Assembly (NCBI GenBank): GCA_014281115.1
Contig: JACONQ010000013.1
Coordinates: 124,001 to 188,000 of the forward strand
DNA length: 64,000 bases
Direction of reading: 5' to 3'
Source: Laburnicola sp. R22_1
Taxonomy: Eukaryota; Ascomycota; Dothideomycetes; Pleosporales; Didymosphaeriaceae
Shown: piece after piece, positions 32,465 to 44,574 of the stretch
How the letters are laid out: every line of letters starts with the position of its first letter
Position numbering within the stretch: position 1 is the stretch's first letter
The notes under the pieces: model-generated
Seen by the model: the letters and a program-made list of their open reading frames with translations, nothing else
Database searches by the model: none
What the model was told of the DNA's origin: nothing
Program-made: the position numbers and the translations under genes

Positions 32465-35400
32465 TCATGCGCCCAGCATCTCCACATCCTCATCCGCTGC
32501 CGGCTCCACACTGTCAGTGATCGGCTCTGCATCTGAATCGGAAGCGCTAGCCTCGGCTTCTTCTTCCTCGAAGAGTGTCTTTCCGGCTACGCAAGCTGCC
32601 GTGTACCACTCCTGGAGACGGTGCTTGTCGGCAAGATCCCGCACAATGGCCGCATCCAACGTGTTCTCGTGGATGATGGGTCGTCGCAAGTCCTCGGACG
32701 CAAATCGGAGGCACAACTCGCCATCGGTACAACCCGAGCCGTACATATCTTCTAGCCTCGGCATCACCAAACGTTCGTAATCGGGGTTGGCCTCATCTGC
32801 CGCTTGTTAGCAAGGTGCTGTCGCTCTTGTGCAATGTAATGTCACTTACCTTGACCGAGGGCAAAGAGTGCCCTGTACGTTGACCCTGTAGCCGTATGTC
32901 CCAGATAGTCAGTCAATGCCTCAGCGGATATGTTTTCGGTAGACGCGATCTCCGCCCAATCGTCCTGGAGCAACAGTCTCTTCCAGATAAGGCCTAGGAG
33001 ACCCATACGAACTGTCTTGTGGATTTGTTCCCAGGACATGAGCAGGACTTTGATAGCAAGCACAAATTGATTCGAAGGGGCGACATCCTCTGATTTGTCG
33101 TATGTCATCAGCGTCAGGACGTCGATCAAGAGAGGCGGATCAATGACTCGGTGGTGGATTAGGTCATCGAATCCCTGCTTAAGGAGCGACTGAAGCGCAG
33201 GTCGCTCATTCAGACGTCCCTGGCCATATTCAGCCACAAGCAACTGCACAGCGGATTCTTCATCTAGTGCTGGGCGGATGGTGGGAAGCAGCCGTTCGTA
33301 CAGCTGGTCCTGGACCTTGTTTACCTCCAATTGGTTTCGAACTCCCTTGGTAATACTGGCCAGCATTCTCTTGTCATTGGCCATCCTTTTGCGATCTCTG
33401 TCGTCCACCGGCTCCGGCACAGGCATATCCGCTTCCTGATCGGCCAGGAGAGCAAGTTTTGCAATGGATAGCTCCACCGTGCTGCACCAGACATTGGTCT
33501 CTTGCGTACATGCTGCCTTGTACGCCGCGATAGCTGCCGCAGTGTAATTTCTTGCTCCGCGGACATCGTTGATCCAACGCAACTTTGCCCGTGAGATGTC
33601 GGCTCTCAGAAAGTCTGTAAACGCTTTCTGATGCTGTTCTGCCTGTTTGAATAACAGACCGCATTTGTCCTCGGCGATGTGTTTCGAGAAATAGGCCTCA
33701 GCCCATTCGTCGCCGTATTGCTCAAAGCACCGGGTAACGCGCTCTTTGATACGGTTGAGCTTGACGCTGATCTCCGCTTGCTCCATTTTGCTTTGAGTAT
33801 GGAGCCTGTTCTCTTCAAGATAACAGGTCTCATCCCAAATTAAATCAACTAGAGTAGCCATGTCGCGATACTGCTCGGCAAGGTTCATGCCTTCCGTCGC
33901 CAAACCTATAGCTGCAAGGAGATAAATTTGTCTCGGTCGGATATTCTTGTTCCACTCATCTCTCATGCTCTTGCCCCCCTGTCTCTTCTTTTCATCGCTC
34001 TGCTCCATCGCCCACTGAAAACGCTCGATATGGGTTTGGCAACTCATCCTTACGAGGCGTGGATTGTCTTCAGCAACCTTCTTGGCGATAGCCTCTTCTT
34101 CATGCTTGTCATAGCACTCGTCAGCGTATTTCCGGCCGCAATCCACGACGCTGCGGAGGGAGTTGGTAACATTATGAGTCGAGGTCCAGAAGTGTGGGAG
34201 CATGTCGTAGCCATGGCCCGGCTTCAAAATGCCATCCTTTAAGCTATCTGGATCAAGCCCGTAACGTTCGATATTCTCGTGGCGGAAGCTGAAGCCCGTC
34301 TCAAGTGCTATGAGCAGAACATCATCGGCTTCACTCAAACGTTGCATGATAGCTTTCAAATCCTTGTTACTGTCGGGGCTTATGTAAAACATTCGAAAGT
34401 AGTTCCAGGCCCAGGGCAGCAGGATCTCCAGGTTGTTGAGGTCTTTGAGGAAGAATCGACGGATTGGGTCCGTCTCACCTTTTGTCGCCTCGGCCGGTGT
34501 CTTGTAGTTCTCATGTAGCGCTTTTATAATGTCGCCCATGATGTTCTTCTCCGGATACATTTCCGGATGAAGCTCTTGTTCTCGTAGCCTGGTTTGATAC
34601 CACCTCCAGAGCTGCAGCGCCACGGCAATCTTCTCGGCATGCCACAGCAGTTGCCAACGGCCTGGGAAAGATAATGGTGGGTACTCAGCCCGCACGTATG
34701 AGTTCAATGTCCGGAGAGCAAAGGCGCGTTTGCAAAGTTGATCTTCTAGCAATATAGTATTTCCTTCCAGATGGGGGAAAGAAGAAGACACCACACCGGC
34801 GCTAATCTCGAGGGCGGCTTTCTCCATCTCGGCCGGGCTGAAGGAGTATCTATTCCTGGACGAAAAATCCAAGATTGTGCCTGGAATAGTGCTGAAGAAC
34901 GTCGCCTGCACCAGCTTGCTCTTAGCCGTAACTCTAGCATGACCAACTTGCTCTTCGGAGCTTGATCCCGGATAGGCATTGACCTGAAGGACGCCGTAGT
35001 CTTGTACAAAAACGAGTGCGCTGGACACGTTATTCTTCCTGCCTGCTTGTTCCAAAGCATGTCCCACAGGCCGTACATGAGCATCCGTCTTGAAGTAGAT
35101 GCTGTCCTGGAATGGTAACATTGAGCTCCCGGAGTCTGATTGTAGCTGAGCATCTGGGCTTTCTTCTGGCTGTGCAAGAGATGCCACAACTATTGCATCG
35201 AGGAATTGTACAAGCGCCGTATGTCCGGGAACTGGTAGAAGAAGAGTACCAGCCGGTTCTTTTGGTAGCTGTGCTGGGTGGTAGTTGCGCAGAGGGATCG
35301 CGCGGCTGACCGATGCATCCGTTTCCGTTAAATCGACTTCCAACAGGAAATGATCTAGCATGTTACGCCCAGAGAGAGCCACGAGAGCGAGAAGGCTGAC

Positions 35401-36650
35401 GGCACCCTGATCCTGGGTCTGACTCATGATTGCAAAGTCCAAAAGGTGGATGTCTTGTTGCCCACGCGTCTCGGGCGCGATTCCCTGCTGCACCGTGGCC
35501 AGCATGTTCGCACGAGCGTCAATCTCGTGTTTGAAGATCTGTTGTCCTGACCAGCTTAGATCCCACAGCTGAAACAACCCGTTTCTTGTCGCGGCGATGA
35601 CTTCCATTTGACCCTTGAAAGTAGATTGGCGTGCCTTGACCGATGCGATCGTCTTTCGAATAGCTCCACCAAGAAGGCCCTTGAAGCTGAAGAAACTGCC
35701 ACTGGACCCATTCGGAGCGTTGAGGACAGTTGCGATTATGCTAGGTCGACCCTGGGCATCCCTCAGAGTCAGTTGAGCAAGTCTGCCGCTGCTGAAAACG
35801 AGAATGTAGCCCGCATGGTCAATCTCCACCAGGCCTGTTATGCACTCCCCTGAATACAATTTCACCAAGGCTTCCATGCCCTGCTTGCGCTGAGGGAAGT
35901 GACTGCGAGCCTCGGCGCTATCAACATTCTCCCAGAAAACTATCCTCCCAGTCGAGGGCGCGACGGCGACGAGGCCGAAATCATTCGTGGGTCCATTGCG
36001 CACGATCTCGCCCAGTGGCAGTGGATCGGCGCCTTTTAACGTAGGCGGGAGAGGCAGAGCGAGGATCCTGGAGGCACCGGTAGAGCCGGTATAGTCCCAC
36101 ACGAGAGCGTGGTCGGAGGTCAGCGCGAGCGCAAGGCCGGCGACGGGGAGAGCAGAGGCGCGGTACGGTGCTGCGCGGTTAGCAAAAGTCCGGGCAGATA
36201 GATGATGACTCGGCTGCAACATACTGGATCCGCCGGCGAGGGCTGCCGGGAAGCTAGGCAGCTTCCTGACGCTGTAATGGTCGTTCTTGTTCTGTGCAGA
36301 CGCAAGTCAGTAGCTGCATAGCCTTGCCTGTGAGCTGCACCCACCAGATACATGGCCATGTCTTCCTTCTGCACGCGCTTTGGCGGTCCCTTCTTGTCGC
36401 GAACGGGCATGTCCACCACCACCATGCTCGACTCAACGCTGCCATGGCCAGCATGGCCGTTTAAGACTGCGCTTCCATTGGGGCTGCCATTGCCTTTATC
36501 GTCGACTAATGGCACGAACGTGTCGTCGCCTAACTTGCTGCGCTTGCGTCGAGGCTGCTGCTGCTGGAGCCCGTCCGAGTTGCGCGGGCGCCGACGAGGG
36601 TTCCGCAGCGAACTGCGCGCGCTCTGGATCGAAGCATCGGGCGAAAACAT
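32465..36650 (-). CDS. NUP133: Nucleoporin Nup133, 1359 aa
   Basis: Three exons on the minus strand: 36650-36345, 36291-32850 and 32796-32465. The N-terminal 100 residues are basic and disordered (RNPRRRPRNSDGLQQQQPRRKR). Next is a beta-propeller-like region of about 430 residues (ALVWDYTGSTGASRILALPL, GRIVFWENVDS, GLFQLWDLSW), then a long all-helical stretch (RFFLKDLNNLEILLPWAW, RQIYLLAAIGLATEGMNLAE, WAEAYFSKHIAEDKCGLLFK) as in Nup133 proteins. The end is acidic. Nup133 is part of the Y-shaped Nup84/Nup107 complex that forms the rings of the nuclear pore; its propeller can carry an ALPS membrane-sensing loop. Length fits fungal homologues (about 1,200-1,400 aa). Introns are near both ends, giving one 3.4-kb exon. 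Confidence 0.92.
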
Positions 36651-37506
36651 GGTGCGCCAACAAAGAGGAAATGGCGCGATGCAGGCGCCTTGCTGGAGGT
36701 GTTGACGCCGGGCGCGTGTCGAGGTGGTGTTGACAGCGGTATGCGCTGTATGTTTTCGGACAGCAAGTAGTTCGAGAAAGTTGGGGCTGCAGGGGTACCG
36801 ACACGAGTGCTTGGCGCGGATTTATCGGCGGGTGCCCAACCGTTTACCTTCACTCATTCTTTCACATCTGTGACTTGCCTCTTGTCAGTCAAGCACCTAG
36901 GCTTTACTACCCTACCCGAAGCTGTGATCGCGACGCTTCGGTGTTTAAAATCCAAAGACTCTCGCAGGTCACCTGTGGCCACGCTTGCCATGTGCTACAG
37001 CCCCCAGGCAAGAGTTAAGAGACAGGATAGTGTATCCTAGGCTAATCCAGTCTACAATGAGTCTCTGGGGGTTTACCGTAAGACTGTAGTTAGGTACTCG
37101 AACGCAGCGTTCTACTCTCAGTCACGATCGATAAGATTTATCTTTGTGGACAATGTGATCCATTTCTTTATCTTGACATATTAAAGCCATTTATCATACT
37201 TCGTAAGACAGAGATCGAAGGAAAGTCCCAGGGAAGAAAACAGAGATGAGAACACGCCGATTCTCAAATGCCCACAGGTGCTGTGCTACCAGCAGCCTCG
37301 GGTAGAAAACATAGTACATGGTGTTGCAAGAGTTTGCTCCGTAACCAGGGCAATCCGTTGGAGCACCACCATATCCGGTACACACATATGCCATCCACTT
37401 CCCACGAGTGAACTTGCCAGTTGACTCGCAGTGAATGGTACCGCGATAGACGCATTACACTCCATTCACGGCCCCAGCCAGCCCTTTCGGGTCGGAGCTG
37501 GGAGAC
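36651..37506. other. Intergenic between NUP133 and the STF2-like gene
   Basis: 856 bp holding the NUP133 promoter (right of 36650) and the 3' UTR of the STF2-like gene (left of 37507). No further feature recognised. Confidence 0.5.
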
Positions 37507-38197
37507 CTAGTTCTTGGAGGCGTCCTCATCCTCCACAGTGTTGGAGCTGGAAGCGGTGCTCTGCTTGTCAAGCTCGGAACCCATCGGTCCGTGGAGCTCC
37601 TCCTCGAAGACGGGCTCGGGCTCGATCGTCTCGAACTTGGTCTTGAAGTCCTTGATAGGGTTCGTGCTTGAGTTGCTTCGGCGGCGGGCATTGGACATGT
37701 TATAGCCCATGTCCTCGACTTCTTCACCGTCGCGACCCCTATTTACAACCAAAAGGTTAGTAAATGGAAACACAATGAGTACATTGTCATAGAGCGAGGC
37801 CGCATGACGTGCCGTAAGGTGGCACGTAGGACGGAGACGTGGAAGACAGGGCGTTTGAGAATAGACAGAGGACTCACCAATTGCCTTTACCAGCGCCGTT
37901 CTTCTTGGTCTTGTGTGGATCCTCGTGAACATGGCCTGACTTGGCAAAGTATCGGGGAAGGTGCTCCTCAGGCTGAGCGGTTCCATCTGCAAGACCAGCA
38001 TGGTCGCGGTCAGTGAACTTGTGGGAGCGAGTCACTGTTCCAAGATCAGCACATAGCCCTCAGGATCACTGCAGCGGCAGGTATGACGCTGGGCACCAAC
38101 GTAGTCGGCGAGTCGCTCAACCGTCCAGTCGACGCTTTGAGAACTCACCAGACTCCACCCAGGAGCCACGGAGGCTGGAAGGAAGGCGGAACTTACT
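37507..38197 (-). CDS. STF2/TMA10-like hydrophilin, 129 aa, start codon split by an intron
   Basis: Minus-strand model: A at 38197, intron 38196-38035, exon 38034-37878, intron 37877-37739, exon 37738-37507. The first intron has GTAAGT and CAG ends and a CTGAT branch-like site; joining A to TG makes ATG, giving MTRSHKFTDRDHAG. Yeast Stf2 also starts with MTR, and the body matches the family: LPRYFAKSGHVHEDP, KKNGAGKGNWG, GEEVEDMGYN and RRRSNSS, then FKTKFETIEPEPVFEEELHG. No in-frame ATG exists upstream of this exon before a stop, and none downstream until well inside the conserved region. Stf2 and Tma10 are small hydrophilic proteins first described as stabilising the inhibited F1Fo-ATPase and later linked to ribosomes and desiccation tolerance. 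It is divergent from DRE2. Confidence 0.85.
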
Positions 38198-39239
38198 GAT
38201 TGATTGTTTGTGTCAGAGTACGAGACGTATGAAGATGAGAGACGATGAGGGGATGCTGTGAGTTAAGTACGAAGCTCAGCAGCAGGGGAAGCTCTACAAG
38301 CCATGTCAGTGCCCGTGGTCGCGTGATGCAAGGCCGGCCAATGACAGACACTCCCGGTCTGATGGTCGAACCACGGCAATGGCGTGAGTTCGATATCCGT
38401 ACCTTGCAGCTTGACTTTATTGAATGCAAAGGCCTCAGATGGAAGGTTTGCTTTGGCAATGAGCCGTGAGCGAGGGATTCCCAAGGTGGGACGCGATGGT
38501 GGGTGAGATGGCGGACTGGTGGAAGCTTGGACAAAGGGTGCAGGAGCTCGCGTGCGGGGTTCGTAAGCTGACGCAACCTGCGCCTCCCTTTATATCAATT
38601 GCAGCTATCTAGAAGCTTCCTGCAGTGTGGTCCCTGGCCCACTCCCTGCATCCGAAGATGCGACGCGTTGCAATTGAGGTGTGTTGCGTGCGCGATCTGC
38701 GGTTCCTGGGAGCTTCAGAGTGGACCCGCTACGTCACTGGATAATGCGAGGGTCGCATGAGCAAGTTGCGGTAAACAACGTCTGCCAGATCTGCCAGAAG
38801 GCATCCCTCTGAGCAAACACGGCTACCTGCTGTCCGAGCAAGTCTAGTGAGCTGCGGCGGCGCATCTGCAAACTCGTGTCTCTGGCTCACTCTCTGGCGC
38901 CGTTTTACCCCAGCCAGGCGGCCCCTGGGACAATTGAGCCGATGGGCCGATGCCAAGCGGGCTGTTCCAGGAGGCCCGCGGGTTCACGCCGATCACCTGA
39001 CACGCTGACATTGCTTGCTTACACATCCAATCACGGATCACCCCGCCCTTGTTGGGCTTCTCCGCCGCTGGCCATGTCTTGAAAAAGTTGCTTTACGCGG
39101 GCCGACACCGCTTGCTAATACACAAACACCACGCGCCTGCAAACCTCTTCTTCCTGTGTCTCAGCCCAACTATATAGCACGACAGAGAAACCGCACCTCC
39201 TCTCGCCTCTCCTTCTCCATCAATTTCAAGTGGCCCACC
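38198..39239. promoter_or_regulatory. Divergent promoter region STF2-like / DRE2, with 5' non-coding exon
   Basis: About 1 kb between the two start sites. The part just right of 38197 should be the 5' UTR exon of the STF2-like transcript, rich in CA and TC. The 70 bp left of 39240 is CT-rich and probably the DRE2 5' UTR. No specific factor site recognised. Confidence 0.5.
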
Positions 39240-40216
39240 ATGCCCCGCACGCTCCTCCTCTGCCCGCCGTCGATCGCGGCGCACCCCGAGGTGCTCGACA
39301 AGGTCTACGAAGTACACGATCGCTCTTCGGCCGACCTCCAGATGTTGGACCGGCTCGCTGCCGGTCTAGTTCAGCTCCCGTCCTCCACATACGATGTGGT
39401 GTTGCTGCTCACCGATGCCGATGGTACCACCCGCGAGAGTCACAAACTGTTGGGAAGGGACGTTATGGACAAGATCGTTGGTGCGCTCAAAGCCGGTGGC
39501 TTCCTGCGGAGCCAGGACGGCGTCTTCGGATCTACGGGCGGCGCTGAAAAGACAGAGGCCATCCTGGCTGGCCTGATCGATGGTATCGAGGGCATGATGA
39601 AGCCACAGGAGGTGGAGAGCGTGTCGATACCTCTTAAGTTGAGGAAGAAGACAAATGGCACCACAAACGGCAACGGCGCAGTGCCACTCAACGCGAATGG
39701 CAAGCGTGAACAACCGCAGCCTGTGCAACCTTATGGTGTGGGCTTTGTAGACTTTAGCGACGACCTCGATGCTGAGATCATCACTGGCGAAGACGACGAA
39801 CTCGTTGATGAGGACGACTTGATCACAGAGGAGGATATGGCTCGCCCAATCATACAGCGTAAGTATCCCGTAACCGATTGCTCCCGGCCTCCGAACTGAC
39901 GATCTCAGCACCGGAGTGCCGACCCAAAGCTGGAAAGCGACGACGAGCCTGCAAAGACTGTACATGCGGCATGAAGGAGAAACTCGAAGCCGAAGACGCC
40001 GCGAAGCGCGCTACCGCCGACAAAGCACTAGGCACAATGAAGTTGGGCGCAGACGACCTTACGGAGGTGGACTTCACAGTCCAGGGCAAGGTCGGCAGTT
40101 GTGGGAATTGCGCGCTAGGCGATGCCTTCCGGTGTGACGGCTGCCCGTATATTGGATTGCCGGCGTTCAAACCGGGTGAAGAGGTTCGCCTGCTGAATAA
40201 CGACATTCAGTTGTAA
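39240..40216 (+). CDS. DRE2: Fe-S cluster assembly protein Dre2 (CIAPIN1/anamorsin), 308 aa
   Basis: Two exons, 39240-39858 and 39909-40216; the splice makes PPECRPK. The N-terminal half is a degenerate SAM-methyltransferase-like fold ([19 protein letters not shown] ... [13 protein letters not shown]), followed by an acidic linker with the FVDFSDD segment. The C-terminal CIAPIN1 domain shows both cluster sites: [17 protein letters not shown], which binds a 2Fe-2S cluster, and [15 protein letters not shown] (CX2CX7CX2C). Dre2 works with the diflavin reductase Tah18 to supply electrons to the cytosolic Fe-S assembly pathway and to ribonucleotide reductase cofactor formation. The family's usual length is about 300-350 aa. 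Essential in yeast. Confidence 0.96.
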
Positions 40217-40788
40217 ATGACGAGCAATGGAGTCGACGTGCGGTCACGGCTTGGATACCTGGCACCAGACCCTGCAGTCATTGGTGAACGCTTTAGATGG
40301 CTTGACGCGTTAGATTAGTATGTGACTGGAATCCTAGATTATCTAACATCTCACCCGTCGTTGTGTATACATAGCCTACATTTATGTTATAGATATTAGG
40401 AGTAATATACGACGATTCTGAATTACAAGTCTGCAAATTGATCGTGGATTAAGTTACACCAGGATACACTATACCATTTCTAAACTCTTGACTTGGGGGT
40501 GGGGGAATATTGACAGTTGAATGTCCAGTTTATCGCATTTTACTGCGGTTTCAGTGAGTATGAGCGTATTCGAAACGACCAAGGACTAACTATTTCAAGG
40601 ACTGACACTGAACGATAGCTCAACGTTGGTCCACGCATAGAGACTTGAATGCTACATATCACGAGCTAGGAATGCATCCCTAAAACCAAAAGACACATCA
40701 ATTATACTAAGAGAAAACCCCCCACCACAATACCCAAAAACGCTACTATCCACCAATAAACACTTCCTCATCTCCCCACCAACCCCCC
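40217..40788. other. Convergent 3' intergenic region
   Basis: 572 bp between the DRE2 stop and the stop of the minus-strand Axl2-like gene. AT-rich in the middle; no gene or clear repeat seen. Confidence 0.5.
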
Positions 40789-43700
40789 TCAAAGAAACCT
40801 CTTCGACTCCCTCCCCCCGACTGCAACCCCCGCACCCGCCCTCCCCCCCAACGCCGCCCTCAAACTCCCCCAAGTCCTAACCCTCCCTTCGCCCTCCTCA
40901 ACTTCACAACTAACCGGCCTCTTTCCCTTGCCCTCCATCATCCTCACCCGCTCCGGACTCCCGCCATTCCCATGGTCCAGCACGCTCAACGGCGTACGCT
41001 CCCTGTCTCTCCCCGCGCTCTCGGGCCCGGGCGTCTCGTCTGCTCTACCTAGTCTGCCTCCTATGAGGGACAGGCCCAGGCCTACGGAATGCGTGGCTGT
41101 GGCCGTGCTTGTGCCTATGGGGGTGGAGGGCGAGGGGATGCCCGTGTCGCGTTTGGAGTGGTAGAAGGGGGACGTGTGGTAGTGGGAGGGTTTAGCGTAT
41201 CTAGTAACAGTGCTTCGGCGCGCGTTTGAACTGCGTGCTGCGTCATGTATGCTATAGCGGTGTGTGGGTTCCACGGGGTCGCACTCTGCCGTTGAGACTT
41301 GTGCGTCCTTGCGCGACCGCGTGGAGCTGTGTTCGGAGGGTTTGTTGAGATGCGGATATGCGCCGGATTGGGTGCGGGAGGGCGCTCGTGGTTCTTTGCG
41401 GGATTGGGAGCGCGAGTGCAGGGATTTTCGGGAGTGGCGTTCTTGACTTGAGTTGGTGCGGGTGAGCGGGTGGGATGCGCTGGTGTGGTGGGTGTTGGAT
41501 ATTGCGCGAGAGTACGTGTGCGAGTGGTGGGTTGGACGGCGACCAGTGGATGTTTTCGGGCACTCACGCTGGATCATCGAGGTCCTGTTGTCTTTGGCGG
41601 ATGTCGTAGTCGTCGTCGTCGTCGTCGTTGCGGGCGTTGTGGTCAGGGCAGCTAAGCTGTATGTCGAGGAGTGGTTTTCCTTGCCGCCATGTTCGATGGC
41701 AAGAGAGTAGGGGGTGGGATCACGTTGGCTTGTAGGTTTCAGTTCTCTTCTGCTGTTTCTTTTACTGCCTCGCTTGCTATCACGCTTGCCTTGGTGGTTG
41801 TTCTTTTCGAAATTGAGGGGACTTATCATTGCCTTGATCGAGTTGCTGGGCTTGATTGTGGCACGGCGCTCTGCGTCTTCGAAATCATCTTCTTCGCCTG
41901 AGTATGCGCTTCCACTTAGTTCCGCGTCGGAGAAGATCTCGCTATCCGTCATCACGTTGATATCCGTCTTGTGTTTTTTAGCGCGGAGACTTCCTCGTGT
42001 AGATGCACGGCGGCCCATGCCTCTGTGTGAATATAGAGTTGTTTCAGGCCGAATGGGAGGCTTCTCATCTGGTGTATTGATATTGGTCGGCGGAGCCTCA
42101 GTGTGTCTGCGAACGAATGTCCTTGTGGGTCTATGTTTCCGAAGGCTCCTGGGGTATTCGGTGCTGGTAGAGACCGGAGAAGGTGTATCAGTGGGCTTCC
42201 GGATGTGGAGACCTAGTATGTCCTCTGTATTCTCCCTAGTGAGACCATCGCTCACATTGACAGCATCAAAAGACGACGGCATCAGAGGAGATTTTGGCAC
42301 GGGGCTTGAATCGCCGACAAAGGCTGGAGACTTGTAGCTTGATGATGAGACCCGAGAAGTTCCCGCGCTGAAGAAGGGTGATGGAGCTGAGGGGCGATTG
42401 CGACGGAAGCTATTGCGTTTCTTGTCGATAGAGCGGCGGTCAAACTGGCTATCAAATGTTGATGCTGCAACCACTCGAATGCTGCGAGGCTTCTCTATTG
42501 GTGTTGTCAGTTGTGTGGTGTGTCTGGCTTTAGGCGGCTGAGGAAGCGCAGAGGAACCGGTTGAGACGACGCTTAAGGGGAGAGTCCTCATAGAATATGA
42601 GCTGGAACTTAAGGGCCGCTGTGTGGTTGAAAAGTTGGTACTGCGTGATGGGGAGTAAACGTGCCGGCCATGTCCAGGACCTGTCAAGCGTCGATTGGGT
42701 AGTAGATCGGAGCTGCGACGGAAACTGCCTCTGTTCATTGTACGTGGCCTATGTTTCGATGGAGACTGAGAACTCGCTGACTCTCTTCTCGCTATTTCAG
42801 TTGGGATCTTCATCGAATCGTGGGGACGATGAGATGGCCCAGCTTCGTCCGGGCAGCCCAGCGATGACCTTTTGAACTCGGTGATGATGCTATCATCAAA
42901 TTCGCCAAGCCAGCTTGAGCGTGAGTGCCGATATTTACTTTTCATAGGGAGTGCAAGCTGGGGAGGAGGAGGGCGACGTTGGGAAGTCAACTCTGGAAAC
43001 TCGTCGATCTTCCCTTTTTCAAGGTCTGCATCGTCTACCCGGTATATCTCTCCCAAGCCTTCAGCAATTGGAATAATAGGTCGCGATATATCTGTTTTGC
43101 GCGGACTGCGTGGAGCTCCAGGGCTAATGTATCCTTTTTGGTGCTTCGTCCGTCGACAAAAGAAGAAGATGAAGGCTAGAATGATGGCCGCAGCGAATAG
43201 TCCTGCCAGCACGGAACCGACAATAACGCCCGTTTTCTTCTTTTTCGAAGCGGCAGAGTCCGCATTGGCGTTCTCGGTGCCGTCTGACTTATTCGAGTTT
43301 CCATCCGTTGTTGAAGGATCGGTGGGCCGATCAAGGTTGGCTCCTAGAACCTCGATCTGGAAAGTCTGCGTATCCCTTGTTTTCCCATCTGAGGACATTG
43401 CAGTGATCGAACCCTCGACTGAGCAAGCTGCCGTATCCTTTGGTATAGTACCCCGTATGGTGAGCGTTGTTGGGTCGTAGCTGAGCCATTTACCCAAGTC
43501 TCCGAATTCGAACGAGATTCGCTCGTCGCCCTGAGTCAAAATCGATGTGTTAATATGGTGTTCGAAGTACACACCGGGTGTAATGTTCAGCCGGCCCACC
43601 TCGCCGGTGAAAAGCTGAGAAGTAAACGCGAGATGGATGGAGTGCTGCGCTGAATCTCCAAACTTGTCTTGAACCGTGACTGATATGTCCTGCGATATGA

Positions 43701-44574
43701 GGCCGGAAGGAGGACGCCCACTGATGTCAAGTGACTCAGTATCAAATGATAGCCAGCTAGGAAGGTCGGCACTGGCAGATTGGAGGTCCTCCTTGCGAAT
43801 AGGAGCATCGTCCAAGAATATCATGCCTTTCAAGCCTTTGACCTCCAAGCGCTCTCCTCTAGATACGTTCATGGTTTGGGTCAATGGTTTGAAGAGCAGT
43901 TGGTGGTTGCTAACAACAAGAGTAAAGGATATTGTCGCTGCCGCATAATCGGGCGTGCCGGAGGCGATGAGAAGAATCTCAAATGTTTGAGGACTAGCTG
44001 CTGGGGGAGTCGTTCCCGCAAAGCGTAACGACCGCGCGTCGAAGCTGATCCATGATGGCAACGGTGTATGGTCCGCAAGAGAGGTATGATAGGAGACGCT
44101 TTTGCCATTTGCTTGGAAAGTGTCCTGTCCAAAGATGATCTCGAATTGCTTCGAAGGTAAAAGGGTAACACTTCGTGGACCTGAAAGATGGCCGGCTTTG
44201 GAAAGTGTTTGAGAAACGTTTCCGTTTGCTTTGGGCCCATCGTCACTCTCAACCGGAAGTTTTGATTCCATGTTCGCTACTGCTCCAGCCTCGCCAGCGG
44301 CAGCGATCGTAAAGGTCGCGATCCCCGCATCGTTTGCTCCTGGAGTGCCCCAAATCGTTCGGTTGTTGCTGTAGATGCGGAGCCAAGATGGTCCATCGGC
44401 GATAGAGTACTCAAGTTTGTCTGAGTCCGGCTGGAAAGTAGTAGGCGCAAAACTGAAGATATATGCTTCACCAACACGGGCGACTGGTGGCAACTGTAGG
44501 TTGAGTGGAAAATTGACTTGAGGCGATATCGCGACCGCAGTGGCCAAGAGGAAGAGGAAGGGCGCCAGCTGCAT
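40789..44574 (-). CDS. Axl2-like polarity protein with cadherin-like domains, 1261 aa
   Basis: Single exon. Signal peptide MQLAPFLFLLATAVAIS, then four dystroglycan/cadherin-like repeats in the extracellular part, each with the pattern of a PSWL motif followed by a GTP or GRP turn: LEYSIADGPSWLRIYSNNRTIWGTP, LPSWISFDARSLRFAGTTP, LPSWLSFDTESLDISGRPP and GKWLSYDPTTLTIRGTIP. One membrane span lies at about residues 449-471 (TGVIVGSVLAGLFAAAIILA) with a KKKK stop-transfer cluster before it. The cytoplasmic tail is nearly 800 residues, Ser/Arg-rich and disordered, with a Thr run of eight encoded by a CGT-type trinucleotide repeat. Axl2/Bud10 marks axial bud sites in yeast; in filamentous fungi it acts in septation and conidiation. 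The length is greater than yeast Axl2 (823 aa), all of it in the tail. Confidence 0.88.
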   Translation of the reverse strand: MQLAPFLFLLATAVAISPQVNFPLNLQLPPVARVGEAYIFSFAPTTFQPDSDKLEYSIADGPSWLRIYSNNRTIWGTPGANDAGIATFTIAAAGEAGAVANMESKLPVESDDGPKANGNVSQTLSKAGHLSGPRSVTLLPSKQFEIIFGQDTFQANGKSVSYHTSLADHTPLPSWISFDARSLRFAGTTPPAASPQTFEILLIASGTPDYAAATISFTLVVSNHQLLFKPLTQTMNVSRGERLEVKGLKGMIFLDDAPIRKEDLQSASADLPSWLSFDTESLDISGRPPSGLISQDISVTVQDKFGDSAQHSIHLAFTSQLFTGEVGRLNITPGVYFEHHINTSILTQGDERISFEFGDLGKWLSYDPTTLTIRGTIPKDTAACSVEGSITAMSSDGKTRDTQTFQIEVLGANLDRPTDPSTTDGNSNKSDGTENANADSAASKKKKTGVIVGSVLAGLFAAAIILAFIFFFCRRTKHQKGYISPGAPRSPRKTDISRPIIPIAEGLGEIYRVDDADLEKGKIDEFPELTSQRRPPPPQLALPMKSKYRHSRSSWLGEFDDSIITEFKRSSLGCPDEAGPSHRPHDSMKIPTEIARRESASSQSPSKHRPRTMNRGSFRRSSDLLPNRRLTGPGHGRHVYSPSRSTNFSTTQRPLSSSSYSMRTLPLSVVSTGSSALPQPPKARHTTQLTTPIEKPRSIRVVAASTFDSQFDRRSIDKKRNSFRRNRPSAPSPFFSAGTSRVSSSSYKSPAFVGDSSPVPKSPLMPSSFDAVNVSDGLTRENTEDILGLHIRKPTDTPSPVSTSTEYPRSLRKHRPTRTFVRRHTEAPPTNINTPDEKPPIRPETTLYSHRGMGRRASTRGSLRAKKHKTDINVMTDSEIFSDAELSGSAYSGEEDDFEDAERRATIKPSNSIKAMISPLNFEKNNHQGKRDSKRGSKRNSRRELKPTSQRDPTPYSLAIEHGGKENHSSTYSLAALTTTPATTTTTTTTTSAKDNRTSMIQRECPKTSTGRRPTHHSHTYSRAISNTHHTSASHPLTRTNSSQERHSRKSLHSRSQSRKEPRAPSRTQSGAYPHLNKPSEHSSTRSRKDAQVSTAECDPVEPTHRYSIHDAARSSNARRSTVTRYAKPSHYHTSPFYHSKRDTGIPSPSTPIGTSTATATHSVGLGLSLIGGRLGRADETPGPESAGRDRERTPLSVLDHGNGGSPERVRMMEGKGKRPVSCEVEEGEGRVRTWGSLRAALGGRAGAGVAVGGRESKRFL

